From positions 1 through 64,000 of the forward strand of contig JAWZYV010016594.1 in the NCBI GenBank assembly GCA_038373885.1: a stretch of 64,000 bases of DNA, written 5' to 3'. Position numbers and translations under genes: made by a program. Within the stretch, counting starts at the first letter, position 1. Each line of letters begins with the position of its first letter. This stretch comes from Cheiracanthium punctorium. Taxonomy: Eukaryota; Arthropoda; Arachnida; Araneae; Cheiracanthiidae. The notes under the pieces are model-generated. The model worked only from the letters and a program-made list of their open reading frames with translations, ran no database searches and had not been told where the DNA came from. Shown here in pieces: positions 47,873-59,089 of the stretch.

Positions 47873-48252
47873 TCACTCAGTGGTCTGGGCGCTAAACTCC
47901 GTTCCCATAAGAACACGGCAAGTGAAGCAGCATCCGGCTTGGCCAGTGCTCGGGAGGGTCAACCCCCTCTCCGCTCGACTGCTGTGGGACCGAGTACGCT
48001 AGCGGGAGCTGGTGCACGTAAAATCCGTCGTGGCTCCAATGTCCTCCAGGTTGTTAAACGATACCTCGGGGGGTGCCGATTTCAGAGGGTTGGTCCCTCC
48101 TCTGGAATGGGTTCAAAATGAGGGGACCCCGAGCAAAAGTCGGACTGCCTCCCACTGGGGTCCTAAACTTGGAAGGCGCCCACCCCTCTGTCTATCGCCT
48201 CCCTACCTGGGGGATCTGGCACCGCATATCATAGCGCATAAGTAACAACAAC
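47873..48252 (+). mobile_element. SINE family E, copy 1
   Basis: It shares the first ~240 bp with the copy at 54562, starting CAGTGGTCTGGGCGCTAAAC and including GGTGCACGTAAAATCCGTCG. It ends in AACAACAACA. Flanking CATGAATTTAC and CATGATTAATTTAC look like an eroded target duplication. The TGGTCTGGGCG head can serve as an A box. Confidence 0.75.
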
Positions 48253-48414
48253 ATGATTAATTTACTTATCCACATTAACTTTTATACTACCTTGTGTTAA
48301 GAAAAGGAATTTTTCAACAAATAATAGCATTCCAACATAAGCCATTTTACATTACCGTATGAAATATATGAAGTTACATTACCCTATCGAGAAAAGGTTG
48401 TTTTTTCCAAAAAA

Positions 48415-48953
48415 GACGTTATGATGCGACCTAGGCCACAACACAATGGGAGGATAGAGCGATTGTCAAAGCAGCTGCCACAGCACTGGATTTGTCGCTA
48501 TCAACTATCTACCGTGGGACCCGCGCACACATGTATCCAACATGACCCACCACAGACGATTGAGAAAGCGGAATGTACGCTCGCGCTGACCGTTACGCCG
48601 GTTGCCTTTCACGCCTGTACATCGTCGAGTCCGATTACCGTGGAGCCGGGCTCGATCAACGTGGAACTGCCCTGACTGGGCACCTATTGTCTTTAGTGAC
48701 GAGTTCCATTCCCAACTGTGTCCTGACGACAACCGCAGACGTGTGTGGAGACGCCCAGAGCAGAGGGTGGGATCCTTCCCTGACTATCCCACGTCACACA
48801 GGCCCACAACAAGGTGTTATGGTCTGGGTTACCATGTCTTTTGAAAACCGGACCCCTTTGATAGTCATTTCTGGTGCATTGACAGCACAGCGGTACGTTG
48901 AGAACATCCTACGACCGATTGTGTTACCCTTCCTTTTGCGACACCCTAAATAA
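48415..48953 (+). pseudogene. Tc1-type transposase relic
   Basis: The fragment covers the end of the DNA-binding region and the first part of the DDE catalytic domain of a Tc1/mariner transposase. One frame (from about 48540) reads TPVHRRVRLPWSRARSTWNC and then IVFSDEFHSQLCPDDNRRRV, giving the first catalytic Asp in FSDE. A frameshift follows, then IPRHTGPQQGVMVW, LTAQRYVENILRPIVLPFLL and a stop just before where the second Asp (QQDN-type motif) should come. The third acidic residue is also missing. An in-frame TGA and the frameshift show it is dead. Neither terminal inverted repeat is visible. Confidence 0.85.
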
Positions 48954-50576
48954 ATACTTGTTCGAAGATTTTATGTAGAATTCACTACTTCTTTTGTTAA
49001 CGTGCATTTCCCGTTACATTGCTTATTTATGCTAATTTGTTTGGTTCCTTGTTTTTTCTGTTAAGACAAAGCTACATGACGGCTACTTACTTAAGGGGGA
49101 TGTCTTTAACGAAGGGCTTTTTAAGGGTTCTAATACGTTTTCACGTTGCATTTGGAGAGAACCACCCTAACATGTAGACCATTAGACTGACCGCCGCGGG
49201 GTAGACCAAAAGCCTGGATCTTCACACTTCAGCCATCTGCCATGTTCATTGTCTCATCCACACGGTCATGGCTGGGTCTTATTTATGTTAAAGAACCTTA
49301 TCTTCACTCTTACAGCCTATTGCTATGGCTATACTTAAAAGTGCGGCATATGCTGAGTTCATAAGTTGGGCTATTTCATTGAATGAAGGGTTCGAAACGG
49401 ATGTGGGGGAAATTTTTGTTGACTTGACTTAAGATATCCTGTTTTTTTCTTATTGGAATAATTGAGATGTGTCATTTCCAAAGTGTTAGGCTAATACTTT
49501 TATTTAAACGGACATTCATTAGGCTTTTCAGCTAGCTTAGTGAACCCAGAGCAAACGTGATTGAGCTGAACACAATACTTCCTTTAAAATGAGAAATAAA
49601 AGAAAGTTGCACTGTAACTTATCTAATTTCAATTTATGATCGTTTGAGAAGGTTAATTATCAAAGATTGCTGCTTTTGTATACAAAAAATAATATATTTT
49701 TAAATTTTTAATTGAATGAAACAAAAAATAATTTAGTAAAAGGCAGCAGCGTATTAGTTTTTTTCCTACAGAATGAGAACAAATGCACGGAAAGCGCCAT
49801 TCGAAAATAAAGATCCAGTTTAGAAACTCAGTCCACTAAGAGTTCAAACAAATAAAAATCCTTTAATTCACTAATTAATAAGAAAGAAAAATCCTATAAT
49901 TTACAACAGAATTATAGTGGATTACTTTGGTTTATGAAACATTTGTTTAAGTAGAGCATTTATGCAATGGTATAAAATATTTGTACGTTTCTGTGAAAAA
50001 TTTTAAAACTGAATAGGAAATGCCAGTAGAGTAGTAATATTACACTCTAGCACTCATCACCGGAAAAAAGTAAATTCAATATTGTTTTTACAGCACATAT
50101 AACAATACGCGACGTTAATTTTCTACTATTTCGTCTTCTTTCACGTTCCTCGAGAAGCTTTAAAGCTTCCCGGGTACAAACAGTATCATAAGAAAGGAAG
50201 CTCGGTGAAAACGTCCATATATATATAGTAACACTGTACAGTGTACGCCTCCTCTACAACTATACATCAGAGGTAAAATAGCAGCCACATTCGGCAGATT
50301 TAAGGCCAGTAGAAAAAATCAACGCTTATTCTCTAAAAGTGATCGCACAATATATCAAGCTTCTAATGTTCCTAATAGTACAAAAGCTTTAGATGTTATT
50401 TTTCTCAGTTAATTTCGCTGCAATACTTTAATACATCGGAGATAAAGAACGAAGAAGACTTTAGCATATATCGGAGGAAAAAATTTATTTTTCCTGAAAC
50501 TATAGCGTCTAGTTCAAACATAAAATTCTCTTTGGTTGCTAAAACAAATTTCAAGTAATATTCAACTCAGGTTGTG
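48954..50576. other. Unassigned stretch with one SINE H and a palindrome
   Basis: GAAGCTTTAAAGCTTC at about 50156-50171 is a perfect 16-bp palindrome. TATATATATA follows near 50219. No gene is supported. Confidence 0.45.
49115..49285 (-). repeat. SINE family H copy
   Basis: TTTTTAAGGGTTCTAATACG, GGAGAGAACCACCC and CAGCCATCTGCCATGTTCAT match the copy at 62881 in order. The B box is eroded. Confidence 0.7.
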
Positions 50577-50757
50577 TAGCTGCTAGAGAGCCATTTTACC
50601 ACACCACGTGTCCAGGTTCGATTACCGGCACGAGCTTGGGTGTCATAGCGTGCATCCCTTCATAGGAGGAAACGCTAATCTACCTATTCAGGGTCTCCAT
50701 AATAAAGAGACCAGTAATTCTAGCCTTGGTAGTTGCCAAAACCTATAAACAGCAAGC
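50577..50757 (+). mobile_element. SINE family G copy
   Basis: It has a tRNA-like head with B box AGGTTCGATTACC, then CATCCCTTCATAGGAGG and TCTCCATAATAAAGAGACCAG, matching family G at 37385 and 57035. Confidence 0.7.
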
Positions 50758-50769
50758 GCTCAGCATTAG

Positions 50770-52000
50770 AAAAAAAAATTAAAGTAACATCTTACTGAAT
50801 CCGAAAAAGAGATGGAAAAAAAAGTAAATAACTCCAGTAAAAGTACTCTTCAAAATAACATTCTCTTATTGTTGCTTTCGTTGTTCAAAAAGTGTTGCAT
50901 TACGATGTTATTAATTGCACTGACTTTCTATGTCACACCCGCAATTTTCAATTGTGCAATTAATTTTGTGGAGAAATTAAAAAGCGCAGCATATTGCTAC
51001 TTCCGATAATAACGAATTGCGTCTTTATATACAGATTATTTATAAGCAAATCTCTCAAGTTGCACAGTAGTAAAAAAATGATGCAATCTCAATCAAAGAA
51101 GCCAGAAGTTTAATAATTAAGTAATAATAACATTTTCCTGATAAGTAAAACAATTACGTAGTCGTTTGAAGACATTCGCGCGTGTGCGCAGCACTTTATT
51201 ATAGATTTCACTGTCCCAAAATTAAAAAGTTAATATATAGTTTTACTGAAGGACGCTTTCAATATAAAAGAAATAATGCAGCAATAATCTCTGAGCCTTA
51301 TAATTTTGAAATGAAAAGATACCTTTATCTTTTAAAAGTATTCTATATTTTTTAAATGAAGTGTAGTTTTTGTTTTCATAATTATCTTCTCATCTAACCA
51401 ATTTCATTCTCATTACTTATAAAGAATTATACATAACTTCAGTAATTTAATGACAGTTCGAAGACATTTCTTTATAGAATGAGACTCATTTTAATCGATC
51501 GTTTTATGTAGAAATTAAATTTTCATAATACAAATATTAATACATCGAGCGCAATTACTTATGAATAAATTTAAAAGTGGCTTGTATTTCTCAGACAAAA
51601 TCAATAATATGCTCCAAAAAAGGTAATTATGATCATTTACAAAATATTCATCCAAGATCTTTGCATTATAGAAAAGAAAGTCCTTAAAATTTTTATTTTT
51701 TGCTTTTCAAAAAAAAATGGACTAACTCCTCTGCCGTTTTTTATCTACCCAAAAAACATGCTTGACTTTAACTGATAAAGCCTTAATCTAAAGATTACAT
51801 CAGCAGCTCTATTCTTGTAGTGCCACGTTTTAGTACTCACTGTGAAAGAAATGCTTCTACAAAGCTTACATAGCACTATATAGACTATGAATATGAATAA
51901 CCTCACACCAATATAAGGACGCCAAAAAATGGTAAAGCTTTCTCTTGACTTGTAGATTTGTTTTAAATGAAATTTAATAAATGGTTTACTGTTTGTTTTA
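50770..52000. repeat. Old segmental duplication, copy 1 of the 47-60 kb series
   Basis: Collinear with about 55340-56230 and 59090-59700: AATCTC followed by AGCCAGAA, TTTAATTAAR, a phrase ending in CATTTTYCTGA, then AAGAAATAAT and similar. A 65-codon frame at 50812-51009 is hydrophobic, but the matching parts of the other copies are not open, so it is not supported as a gene. Confidence 0.55.
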
Positions 52001-52049
52001 TTTTTGTGGGATTACGGCCGATTATCTGAAAAAGGGATCTAGGACGAGG

Positions 52050-52225
52050 AGGTGGTGTCCTCCAACGCGCGTCTTTCTAAGGGGTCCTAACCCCTAGTTA
52101 TGCTAAGTTTTGGAGAAAACCACAGAAACTCCGAGCGGCTCGGTCCACGGACGCCCCCTAGTTTTGAAGCAAGCACCATCAGTCTCCCAGTAGAGAGCAC
52201 TATGCTCTCGTCCACTGTTGGAACA
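52050..52225 (-). repeat. SINE family H copy
   Basis: TCTAAGGGGTCCTAAC, TTTTGGAGAAAACCAC and CTCCGAGCGGCTCGGTCC fit the family order on the minus strand. Confidence 0.55.
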
Positions 52226-52344
52226 AGTACAGTGTCTGATGATTTGATGGTGCGCAATTAGTTTTTTCCTAAGTTGTACAAAAAATATGAACATTCGAAA
52301 CAAACAAAAATTTTCGAGCATCAATAATCTAACATAGAAATATA

Positions 52345-52768
52345 TACAGGGTGTATAGCGAGTGTACAGTGGTCAAAATTTTCTATGGTGAAAACTATTG
52401 CTTAGAATGCTACTAAATTTGAAGGAAACCTTAATGGAACCTTGGGAGAAAAATTTGCTTGGTAAAAATGTATTTCAAGAAATCACCCCCAGGTGGCGTT
52501 TAAAAGCATTTTGATACAAGTAATACAGAAAAATAACCATTCTCAAGCAAAGAAAACAATCAAGAATTTTTAAATCAGATGCATTATACCTCTGGACGGT
52601 GAAATAATTTGCACATCAGTAACTGTATCATAATAAAACGCCACCTGATATTAATTTTTGATCTTTATTTTTAATGGAGACCTTTCTCTCATGGTCTCAC
52701 TAAGGCTTTCTTCAAATTTGGTAATATTCTGACCAGTAGTTTTGAAAATTTAACTATAAACACCATGC
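52345..52768. mobile_element. Inverted-repeat element with arms of about 165 bp
   Basis: The left arm from ACAGGGTGTATAGCG and the complement of the right arm (CATGGTGTTTATAGTT) stay alignable inward: TGGTCAAAATTTTC against CTGGTCAGAATATTACC, AAATTTGAAGGAAACCTTA against AAATTTGAAGAAAGCCTTA, down to CAGGTGGCGTTT on both sides. Non-coding; superfamily unknown. Confidence 0.7.
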
Positions 52769-52960
52769 AAATTAATTCATCGATAAAAAGCTTTTTCGAT
52801 ATTTTAACGAATTTCAAGATTTCTAACGCTTCATAACATTAACTATCCATTTTGTGGAAGTTTATTGTGTAAATTAAGACTCACTAATGTAGCCCAAAGA
52901 GGTGGCAATCTTAGTTTTTGAAAGCAACTGCCAGTTTTCGATCAATTATTATACATATTG

Positions 52961-53122
52961 CAGAGCTGCCAAGTCTCCGGCTTTTTTCGGGAGATTTCCC
53001 ACCACTAATTTTTACTTACAAATTTATGCTTAGAATAAGTCCAAATGTGCAATCCAAAATAAAACTGACAAAAAAATGTGGTGGGAAATCTCCCGGAAAA
53101 AGCTGGAGACTTGGCAGCTCTG
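52961..53122. mobile_element. Family A MITE
   Basis: The ends CAGAGCTGCCAAGTCTCCGG and CAGAGCTGCCAAGTCTCCAG (complement of the right). ATATTG is duplicated at 52955-52960 and 53123-53128. The core is ACCACTAATTTTTACTTAC and the mirror GTGGTGGGAAATCTCCC. Confidence 0.9.
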
Positions 53123-53259
53123 ATATTGTTCAATATATGCTTCCAAGTTGTGTTCACAAGTTATTTGCGTGCATTGTTATTATATGTTATATGTATGTTA
53201 TTCTCTTACGCCTCGTACGGTTTATACAGCTGTTTTATATGTAATTTTCTTGACCATGC

Positions 53260-53370
53260 TCACTCAGAGGCCTTGTGCATTTCTGGTGCCAGGTCTCTCA
53301 TCTGGAATTGATTCAAAATTAGGAGACCCCGAGCAAATCCACATCAAAACGTGGTATCCGTCAAAATTAT
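53260..53370 (+). repeat. SINE family E fragment
   Basis: GTCTCTCATCTGGAATTGAT and AAATTAGGAGACCCCGAGC match the middle of family E. The head is absent. Confidence 0.6.
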
Positions 53371-53639
53371 AGTCTAGTAATAATGATCAATACCCGATTT
53401 ACGCGCATCCCAAAACCATTTGGTTCACACGTGTGACACTAAAAACAAACCCTGTCAGCATTAAAAGACATCATTGGCTAGAACAACCACTTCGAATGAA
53501 ATCCAAAATAATCATTCCCTGCCACAGCCAAGCAAGATTCTGAAAACAGCAAACACCAAAAGGACCATTAGACATTCTAAGAGCGCCACTATATAAGAAA
53601 TTTGTCCGCCAAATCGGCAGAGGACTCTACCAGCATGGC

Positions 53640-53775
53640 AGCTACTCATGTCCCAATAGTAGTCTGGGTAACGGGATGAGTTGCCCCATGCGGCGATCCG
53701 TCGCCCCGCGACGGGATTAGAACCGTAAGTTGCGCCTCCGTAAGATAGGTAGGCCCCGTCTGTAAGTTATAAAAA
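53640..53775 (-). repeat. tRNA-like SINE remnant
   Basis: A G+C-rich block. On the minus strand, GGTTCTAATCCC is a good B box and CTATCTTACGGAGGC an A-box-like region. The family is not otherwise seen in the window. Confidence 0.5.
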
Positions 53776-53878
53776 AAGGTAAAAAATCACTGTAAAATGT
53801 AAAATTGAAAAGGATTCCTAGAATGGACAAGTAGTTCCACTTCTAAAAAATTGTTATGTCGTGTCAATAACATGCTTA

Positions 53879-54040
53879 CAGCTGCCAAGAATTCCGGTAT
53901 AAAATTCACTACTTATCAGAAACAGAATATTTTAAAGTAATTTTTTTATTTGTAACCTGCCCCATCAGCGAGCTCTGAAATTGTGTTGTGTTCTGACACA
54001 AGAATTGGTGAATTATGTTCCGGAATCCTTGGCAGCTATC
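53879..54040. mobile_element. Family B MITE
   Basis: The ends CAGCTGCCAAGAATTCCGG and, on the complement, GATAGCTGCCAAGGATTCCGG. The interior between them is unlike the other B copies. Confidence 0.75.
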
Positions 54041-54546
54041 CATCCGTTAAGCATGAAGATCAGGTTCGTTAACTGAAATAAGCAGTACAGCGTGAACTCC
54101 ATGTAAATACAATTCCATCTTGCTTTTAATGCCATGTATCGATTAAAAATAATGTACTCCTACAGACGCTCTGTTATCACTTTCACTTCATCTGTTTAAG
54201 GCTGCGCTCCTGAAACTAGGATGTAGATCCTGCAAGTACTCCAAAGCGTCATCTTGCGAGCGATTGCAAAGGGCAATCTTTACGTTAGAAATGATGTGTT
54301 TCATAGTGAAATTATCCCATATTTTCTTTTATCAAAAAATCTAGAATGAATCTTTGGAAGAAAATCATTCACGTCCCTTATACCTCATTGCCTTAAATAC
54401 CATCTTATAGCATACTCTTCATAGCAAAAGGTTCTTGAAGCTATCTTCAGTAGTTTTTTGTCAGGCCTTTTTACTTTGCTCCTATTTCAAAGCTACGAAT
54501 GCTCGAAACTCTTCAAATGTAGGATCATTATCTAAAATTCCTCTTT
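54041..54546. other. Unassigned
   Basis: No supported feature. Confidence 0.5.
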
Positions 54547-54561
54547 CAGAACAATTTCTTA

Positions 54562-54901
54562 CTGTCCCGCAGTGGTCTGGGCGCTAAACTCCGTTCCCAT
54601 AAGAACACGGCAAGTGAAGCAGCATCCGGCTTGGCCAGTGCTTGGGAGGTTCATCTCCCTCTCGGCTCGTCCCCTGTGGAATCGTGTACGCTAATGGGAG
54701 CTGGTGCACGTAAAATCCGTCGTGGCTTCGAAGTCCTCCAAGTTGTTAGAGATACCTCTGGGGGTGCCAATTTCATGTGGTGGTTGGTCCCTCATCTGGA
54801 ATCGGTTTAAAATTGGGGACCAACAAGTAGAAGTCCAAACCCTTGGGGGCACTGGCACCCTTCTCTCCATGGTCTATCCATGGACACGACAACAACAACA
54901 G
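54562..54901 (+). mobile_element. SINE family E, copy 2, with target duplication
   Basis: It is flanked by an exact 15-bp duplication CAGAACAATTTCTTA (54547-54561 and 54902-54916). The head carries the A-box-like TGGTCTGGGCG and B-box-like GGTTCATCTCC. The body includes GGTGCACGTAAAATCCGTCG, and the tail is CAACAACAACAGC. This is the best-bounded SINE in the window. Confidence 0.85.
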
Positions 54902-54965
54902 CAGAACAATTTCTTAAGTCAACAATATAAATTGGAAATCAATCCTTTGTTACCGTGCCCAACCA

Positions 54966-55075
54966 ACACTGCCTATAGATAAAGAAAGCCTAACAACTCC
55001 TACGCCACCAAACTTTGACGTCATCATTAGGCGAACATTTAAAAGTTTTATTTTCTCAAAATAAAACTATTAAAC
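54966..55075. repeat. Family C MITE, left end
   Basis: AAAGAAAGCCTAACAACTCC, then CTTTGACGTCATCATTAGG and the start of the common interior. It is cut off by the GA-rich repeat at 55085. Confidence 0.75.
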
Positions 55076-55084
55076 ATTTCTTGT

Positions 55085-55152
55085 GAATTTACAAAGAGAT
55101 AAAAATAGAGAGAGAGAATAGAGATAGAGAATAGAGAGAGAGAATAGAGATA
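55085..55152. repeat. GAGA/ATAGAGA minisatellite
   Basis: Repeated GAGAGAGAATAGAGAT-type units. Confidence 0.9.
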
Positions 55153-55339
55153 AAAAATAAATGACGGTTTTTAAAATCTAAGTACAAAAACAAATGTCAC
55201 TTAATCTGCAAGTGGGAGATAACCATGCCGAGAAATTGCCAATAACTACTAACAATGCTATTCAAAATAATATACTGTAACTGTTAGTTTTGTAGAGTCA
55301 AAGGTGTGCGTATTTCAACATTTTCAGTAACAATGGCAT

Positions 55340-56230
55340 TCCTCCTTGTGCGTGTACTTTGTACTGTTTTTTTTTTGTGGATAAATTAAAAAGCTAAACA
55401 AAAATAACAACAAATCACATCCTCAGCGACAAATTATTTCTAATCAAAATGCTCCAGTTACACACCGCTAAACAACTGCACCAATCTCATCAAAAGCAGC
55501 CAGAAAATTTTTAATTAAACTTTAGAAACATTTTTCTGACAACAACGAAACCAGGTACATTGTACGTGTTTTAAGGATGCAAACTAACTTTTTAGGCTAC
55601 ATTTTACTGTGTCAAATTTAAATAGTTAACATGTTTTTTAACGCAGTGCGTTTTGAACATAAAGAAATAATATTGCATTAATCTTTCAGGCTTGTATTCG
55701 AGAGTTATTCGGTAATACTCATGTGCATGGTGCTATTAAAAAATTAGACCCATTCTGAGAAAACGGTTTTCGCGTAAAAATCTTGCCAATTAATATATAA
55801 AATAAAATAAATAGTAACAGATCACTTGCAATTACATACATTTTATTTAAATATAGCCAGTACCTGACATACGGAATGCGTAGTACGCTCAAAGGAGTTA
55901 AATATCAGCATTTACAAAATATTCACATACAATATTTTTCGATTTGATGTTACAAAAACCTTCCAAACAGTAGCACAAAGTGAAAATGTTTGAAAAACAC
56001 GGGCACAGTATGAAAAACAATACGACAAAGCGAAGAACACGGACAATTTCTTCTGCAGTTTCATCTAAACAGAGAAAATGTTTGAATAAATTCAACAATT
56101 TCAGCGCCTAAGTATATCTTACATTATGACACCACATGTACGGTAAAGCCTAATCTTGATAATTAGTTATGTTTTAAATAAAACTTGGAATAAATAGATG
56201 TGTGATTAATTTACTAGCGCACATTAACAT
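55340..56230. repeat. Old segmental duplication, copy 2 of the 47-60 kb series
   Basis: It shares ordered phrases with 50770-52000, including AAATTAAAAAGC near the start and GGTAAAGC...TTTTAAATRAAA near the end. No common open frame. Confidence 0.5.
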
Positions 56231-57034
56231 TTTTACTAAAATTTAAAAAAAAAGAAATTTTGCAGAAAATAACAACTTCCGAACATCAAAAATTTTACCC
56301 TACAATATGAAAAAAAGTACATAATTTTTATTTTTATTTATTTGATGAAAAGGACTTTAAAATTTTTCCAGTTGAAAGAAATTTTACGCGAAAACATCAA
56401 ACAGACATTTTAAGTGTGCTTACATCACACAACGCGATTTCTGTAGATACCCATCCTAAAGCCGTCGATGCACCAGACACTTTGTCTGGACCAGCTCTAG
56501 CGTTCAAACCATTATGAGGTTTCACAGCTTTCAGCATAACTCGCAAAGCTCAAACGCTTCCCCAGACGACGTCAGACACTGCAACTTCGATTATTTCAAC
56601 TAACATACCAACAACTAACACATTTTTGTAATAATATCATTTGATTTAATTTTTTTCTGGTGACGAACAGTAGAGAGTAGCTTTTATACTTCCGACACCT
56701 CCTTTTTTTAATCGTTCTTATTTGTTCTTTTCGTATTCAGTAGGCGATAGCATTGAAATTGGTCCCTCGTTTAGTTTAGTGGGGAAAATTTCTCTAAGTC
56801 CGAAGATTCACAGGTAAGTTAAATATTTCATATTATAGTTTATTATTACCTATAACGAATACCTATTTTCATCATCAAAACATAACAGTTTTGTGAAAGC
56901 GTTTTTTTCTACCATACCTTTGAAATTGTATATTTATCTTAAAAGTGTACGGGATTCTTTGGACCCTTGCAAAGATTTTCATTAATGAAGCATATTTGTT
57001 TCATAAAAAATTATACAATTTTATGAAACAAATA
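56231..57034. other. Unassigned, with a candidate first exon
   Basis: More G+C-rich at 56440-56600, with ACGACGTCAG (CRE half-palindrome) near 56564. See the 56736 entry. Confidence 0.4.
56736..56813 (+). promoter_or_regulatory. Possible transcription start and noncoding first exon
   Basis: TTCAGTAG at 56736 fits the arthropod initiator TCAGT. The 75 bases from there contain no ATG and end at a perfect donor CAG|GTAAGT after 56813. Together these look like a promoter and 5' untranslated exon, but no downstream exon is identifiable in the window. Confidence 0.3.
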
Positions 57035-57265
57035 GGCTATTTTTTTTACAATAGCCGGCCACTGCCTTGGAAGGCTTTGGCCACAACGGTCCGGAATTGG
57101 TGGCCACTTTATTATGGGGGCACCTAGTAGGTGGACCAAGGGTGCCCCCTATGAAGGGACGGACAAGCGACAACTACGCCCAGTCGGGGATCTAACCCCG
57201 ACCGCCGGAAATTGAACCCGAAACCGTAGTGTGGTGCTTTACCCACCATACTATCCGGTCGGCAC
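57035..57265 (-). mobile_element. SINE family G, longest copy
   Basis: On the minus strand the tRNA-like head starts near GTGCCGACCGGATAGTATGG (A box region), with B box GGGTTCAATTTCC, then CCGTCCCTTCATAGGGGGCA and CCCATAATAAAGTGGCCACC. The other G copies align to this one. Confidence 0.8.
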
Positions 57266-57439
57266 AATATTCAGAGAAAGCTACAGAGTGAGATATTGCA
57301 CGGCTTCTTAAACAGAAATACTTTCTCCCGAAAATAAACAGCAGGATGAAAAAAAAATGTTCCTGAAATTTTTTCGTTGTTTATTGAAATTTTAATAGAT
57401 GTTTCTGATAAAGAGAAAATTTTGTATGTCGTAATACGG
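57266..57439. other. Short unassigned gap
   Basis: Nothing recognised. Confidence 0.5.
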
Positions 57440-57448
57440 CCAGTCATC

Positions 57449-57656
57449 GTGACTGACCAGATATACAGGCTACTTTGCTGGCATTTTATTCACATCCTTT
57501 TGCACCCGAAGAATCATGTGAAATAGAGAGTGTGATCATCTTAGTTTCGCTGTCTCGTTCTAAGATGTCCAAATCCCCTAGGTCAGATAACTCTTTTAGT
57601 GCAAAGGGGTATGACAAAAATGTCTGCGCCGTATCCTGTATAACATGTTAGCCGCG
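57449..57656. mobile_element. Family D MITE with 9-bp target duplication
   Basis: GCCAGTCAT is duplicated exactly at 57440-57448 and 57657-57665. The 208-bp near-palindrome begins CGTGACTGACCAGATATACA and ends ATGTTAGCCGCG. A 9-bp duplication with long terminal inverted repeats fits Mutator-like elements. Confidence 0.85.
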
Positions 57657-57822
57657 GCCAGTCATAGGATAATGCCGCAAAGCACTTCATCGTTTAACAA
57701 TAGTTTTAGCTTAATTACTACCAATAATTTTTGTATGCTGATAGTTAGCCTGGCAAAACGATCGACCAATACTTTGCATTCATAAATACAATTATAGAAA
57801 TTGAAAATGTACATTTCATTAG

Positions 57823-58007
57823 CACAGTTTCTGAGACGTACGGAATATAATTAACTACTTTTTCCTAACGGTAAATTTTTCGTAATATTATTTTCTTAAT
57901 ATTAACCAGTTGACACACTTGACTAAGAAATTTTGCTATTTTCTAAGCCAAAAATCACTGTTTGCAAAAAAATGGCTAATTATATTCCGTACATGTTGGT
58001 AGCTATG
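57823..58007. mobile_element. Family B MITE
   Basis: Inner TACGGAATATAATTAACTAC on the left and ATTATATTCCGTACATGTTG on the right. The left terminus is eroded (CACAGTTTCTGAG). Confidence 0.75.
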
Positions 58008-58269
58008 TCATTCAGGAATGCCAAACACCAAAATTTTTCCGAAATGAAAATGTGTTTTCTTGCAGTTGCTAGTGAATAATTCAAAAGAACAATTCTTCTA
58101 ATAACGTAGAAAACTTTTAAGTAGCGTTTCACTTAATCTAAGAAAACGGACAACGCGATAAAGACGTAACAAATAACTGAAATAAAAATATTATTCATGA
58201 TAGCATCCTCTAATTATTACTTTCTTAATACGCAACTTGCTGTCAGAGATCGCACTGCGTTCAGCCAAC

Positions 58270-58900
58270 ACAACCTAGGCAGAGAAAGCCTTACAGCTCC
58301 TACGTCACCAGACTTTGACGTCATCACTAGACCTACGTAAGGGGCGTCATCACAGTTTTAATTTCAGAAAGTAAAATTATTTAAAATTTCTGGTGAATGC
58401 TACATATGTTAGAAAATATGTTAAATTAAACATTAAAATTAAAATACCTTTCTCAACTAAATTATTCATTATGATCTACTCATATTCCCTTATCATATTA
58501 TCCAATTAGTCATCGTTAAAAACTGCCATTTGTCATAAAATTATATTTTTATCTCAAATAATTAAAATATTGCTATTCATGAGTAAATTCATCAGAACTT
58601 TTTAAGTTTTATTTTGTGAAAATTAAAGTTTTAAACGTAGGCCTAATGATGACGTCAAAGCTTGGTGACGTAGGAGTTGTAAGGCTTTATACATGTTGGC
58701 ATAGGTGCCAAGTATTACGGATTATAATTAACCACCTTTTGTGAACCTTAATTTTCTGCGTAAAATATCGCAAAATTGCTGAGTAAAAGGCGTGACCTGG
58801 TAACTGGTTTGGAAAATTATTCAAAAAATTTACTGTTTACAAAAAGTGGTTAATTATATTCCGTAATACTTGGCACCTATGATGTTGGAGGCGTTGGTTT
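58270..58900. mobile_element. Family C MITE, copy 4, split by a family B copy
   Basis: Arms CTTTGACGTCATCACTAGAC and TAATGATGACGTCAAAGC. The right terminus ACATGTTGG is interrupted at 58699 and resumes as ATGTTGGAGGCGTTGG at 58882. Confidence 0.8.
58700..58881. mobile_element. Family B MITE inserted in family C
   Basis: 7-bp duplication ATGTTGG (58693-58699, 58882-58888). Both ends read CATAGGTGCCAAGTATTACG, exactly matching each other. Confidence 0.9.
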
Positions 58901-59089
58901 AGCACACCGCTGCCTGCTATTAGATTTCGACTTCGGCTCTTGACTTGGGACTGGTTGTCCATTCGTTCTCCCTATTACAGGCAAAGTAGGCCGCCCAGTG
59001 GGTGCCCCTTGATAAAATAGTGAGCACTTCTTTTGACAAATGCCTGTAGAATAAGTGATCACGCTTGAAGGAAAAAGTATATATATAAA

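Noticed and set aside
47939..48245. Frames of 60-77 codons with G+C-rich composition
   Set aside because: They are inside SINE family E.
50812..51009. 65-codon hydrophobic frame as a membrane-protein gene
   Set aside because: The related segments at 55340 and 59090 are not open in the matching region.
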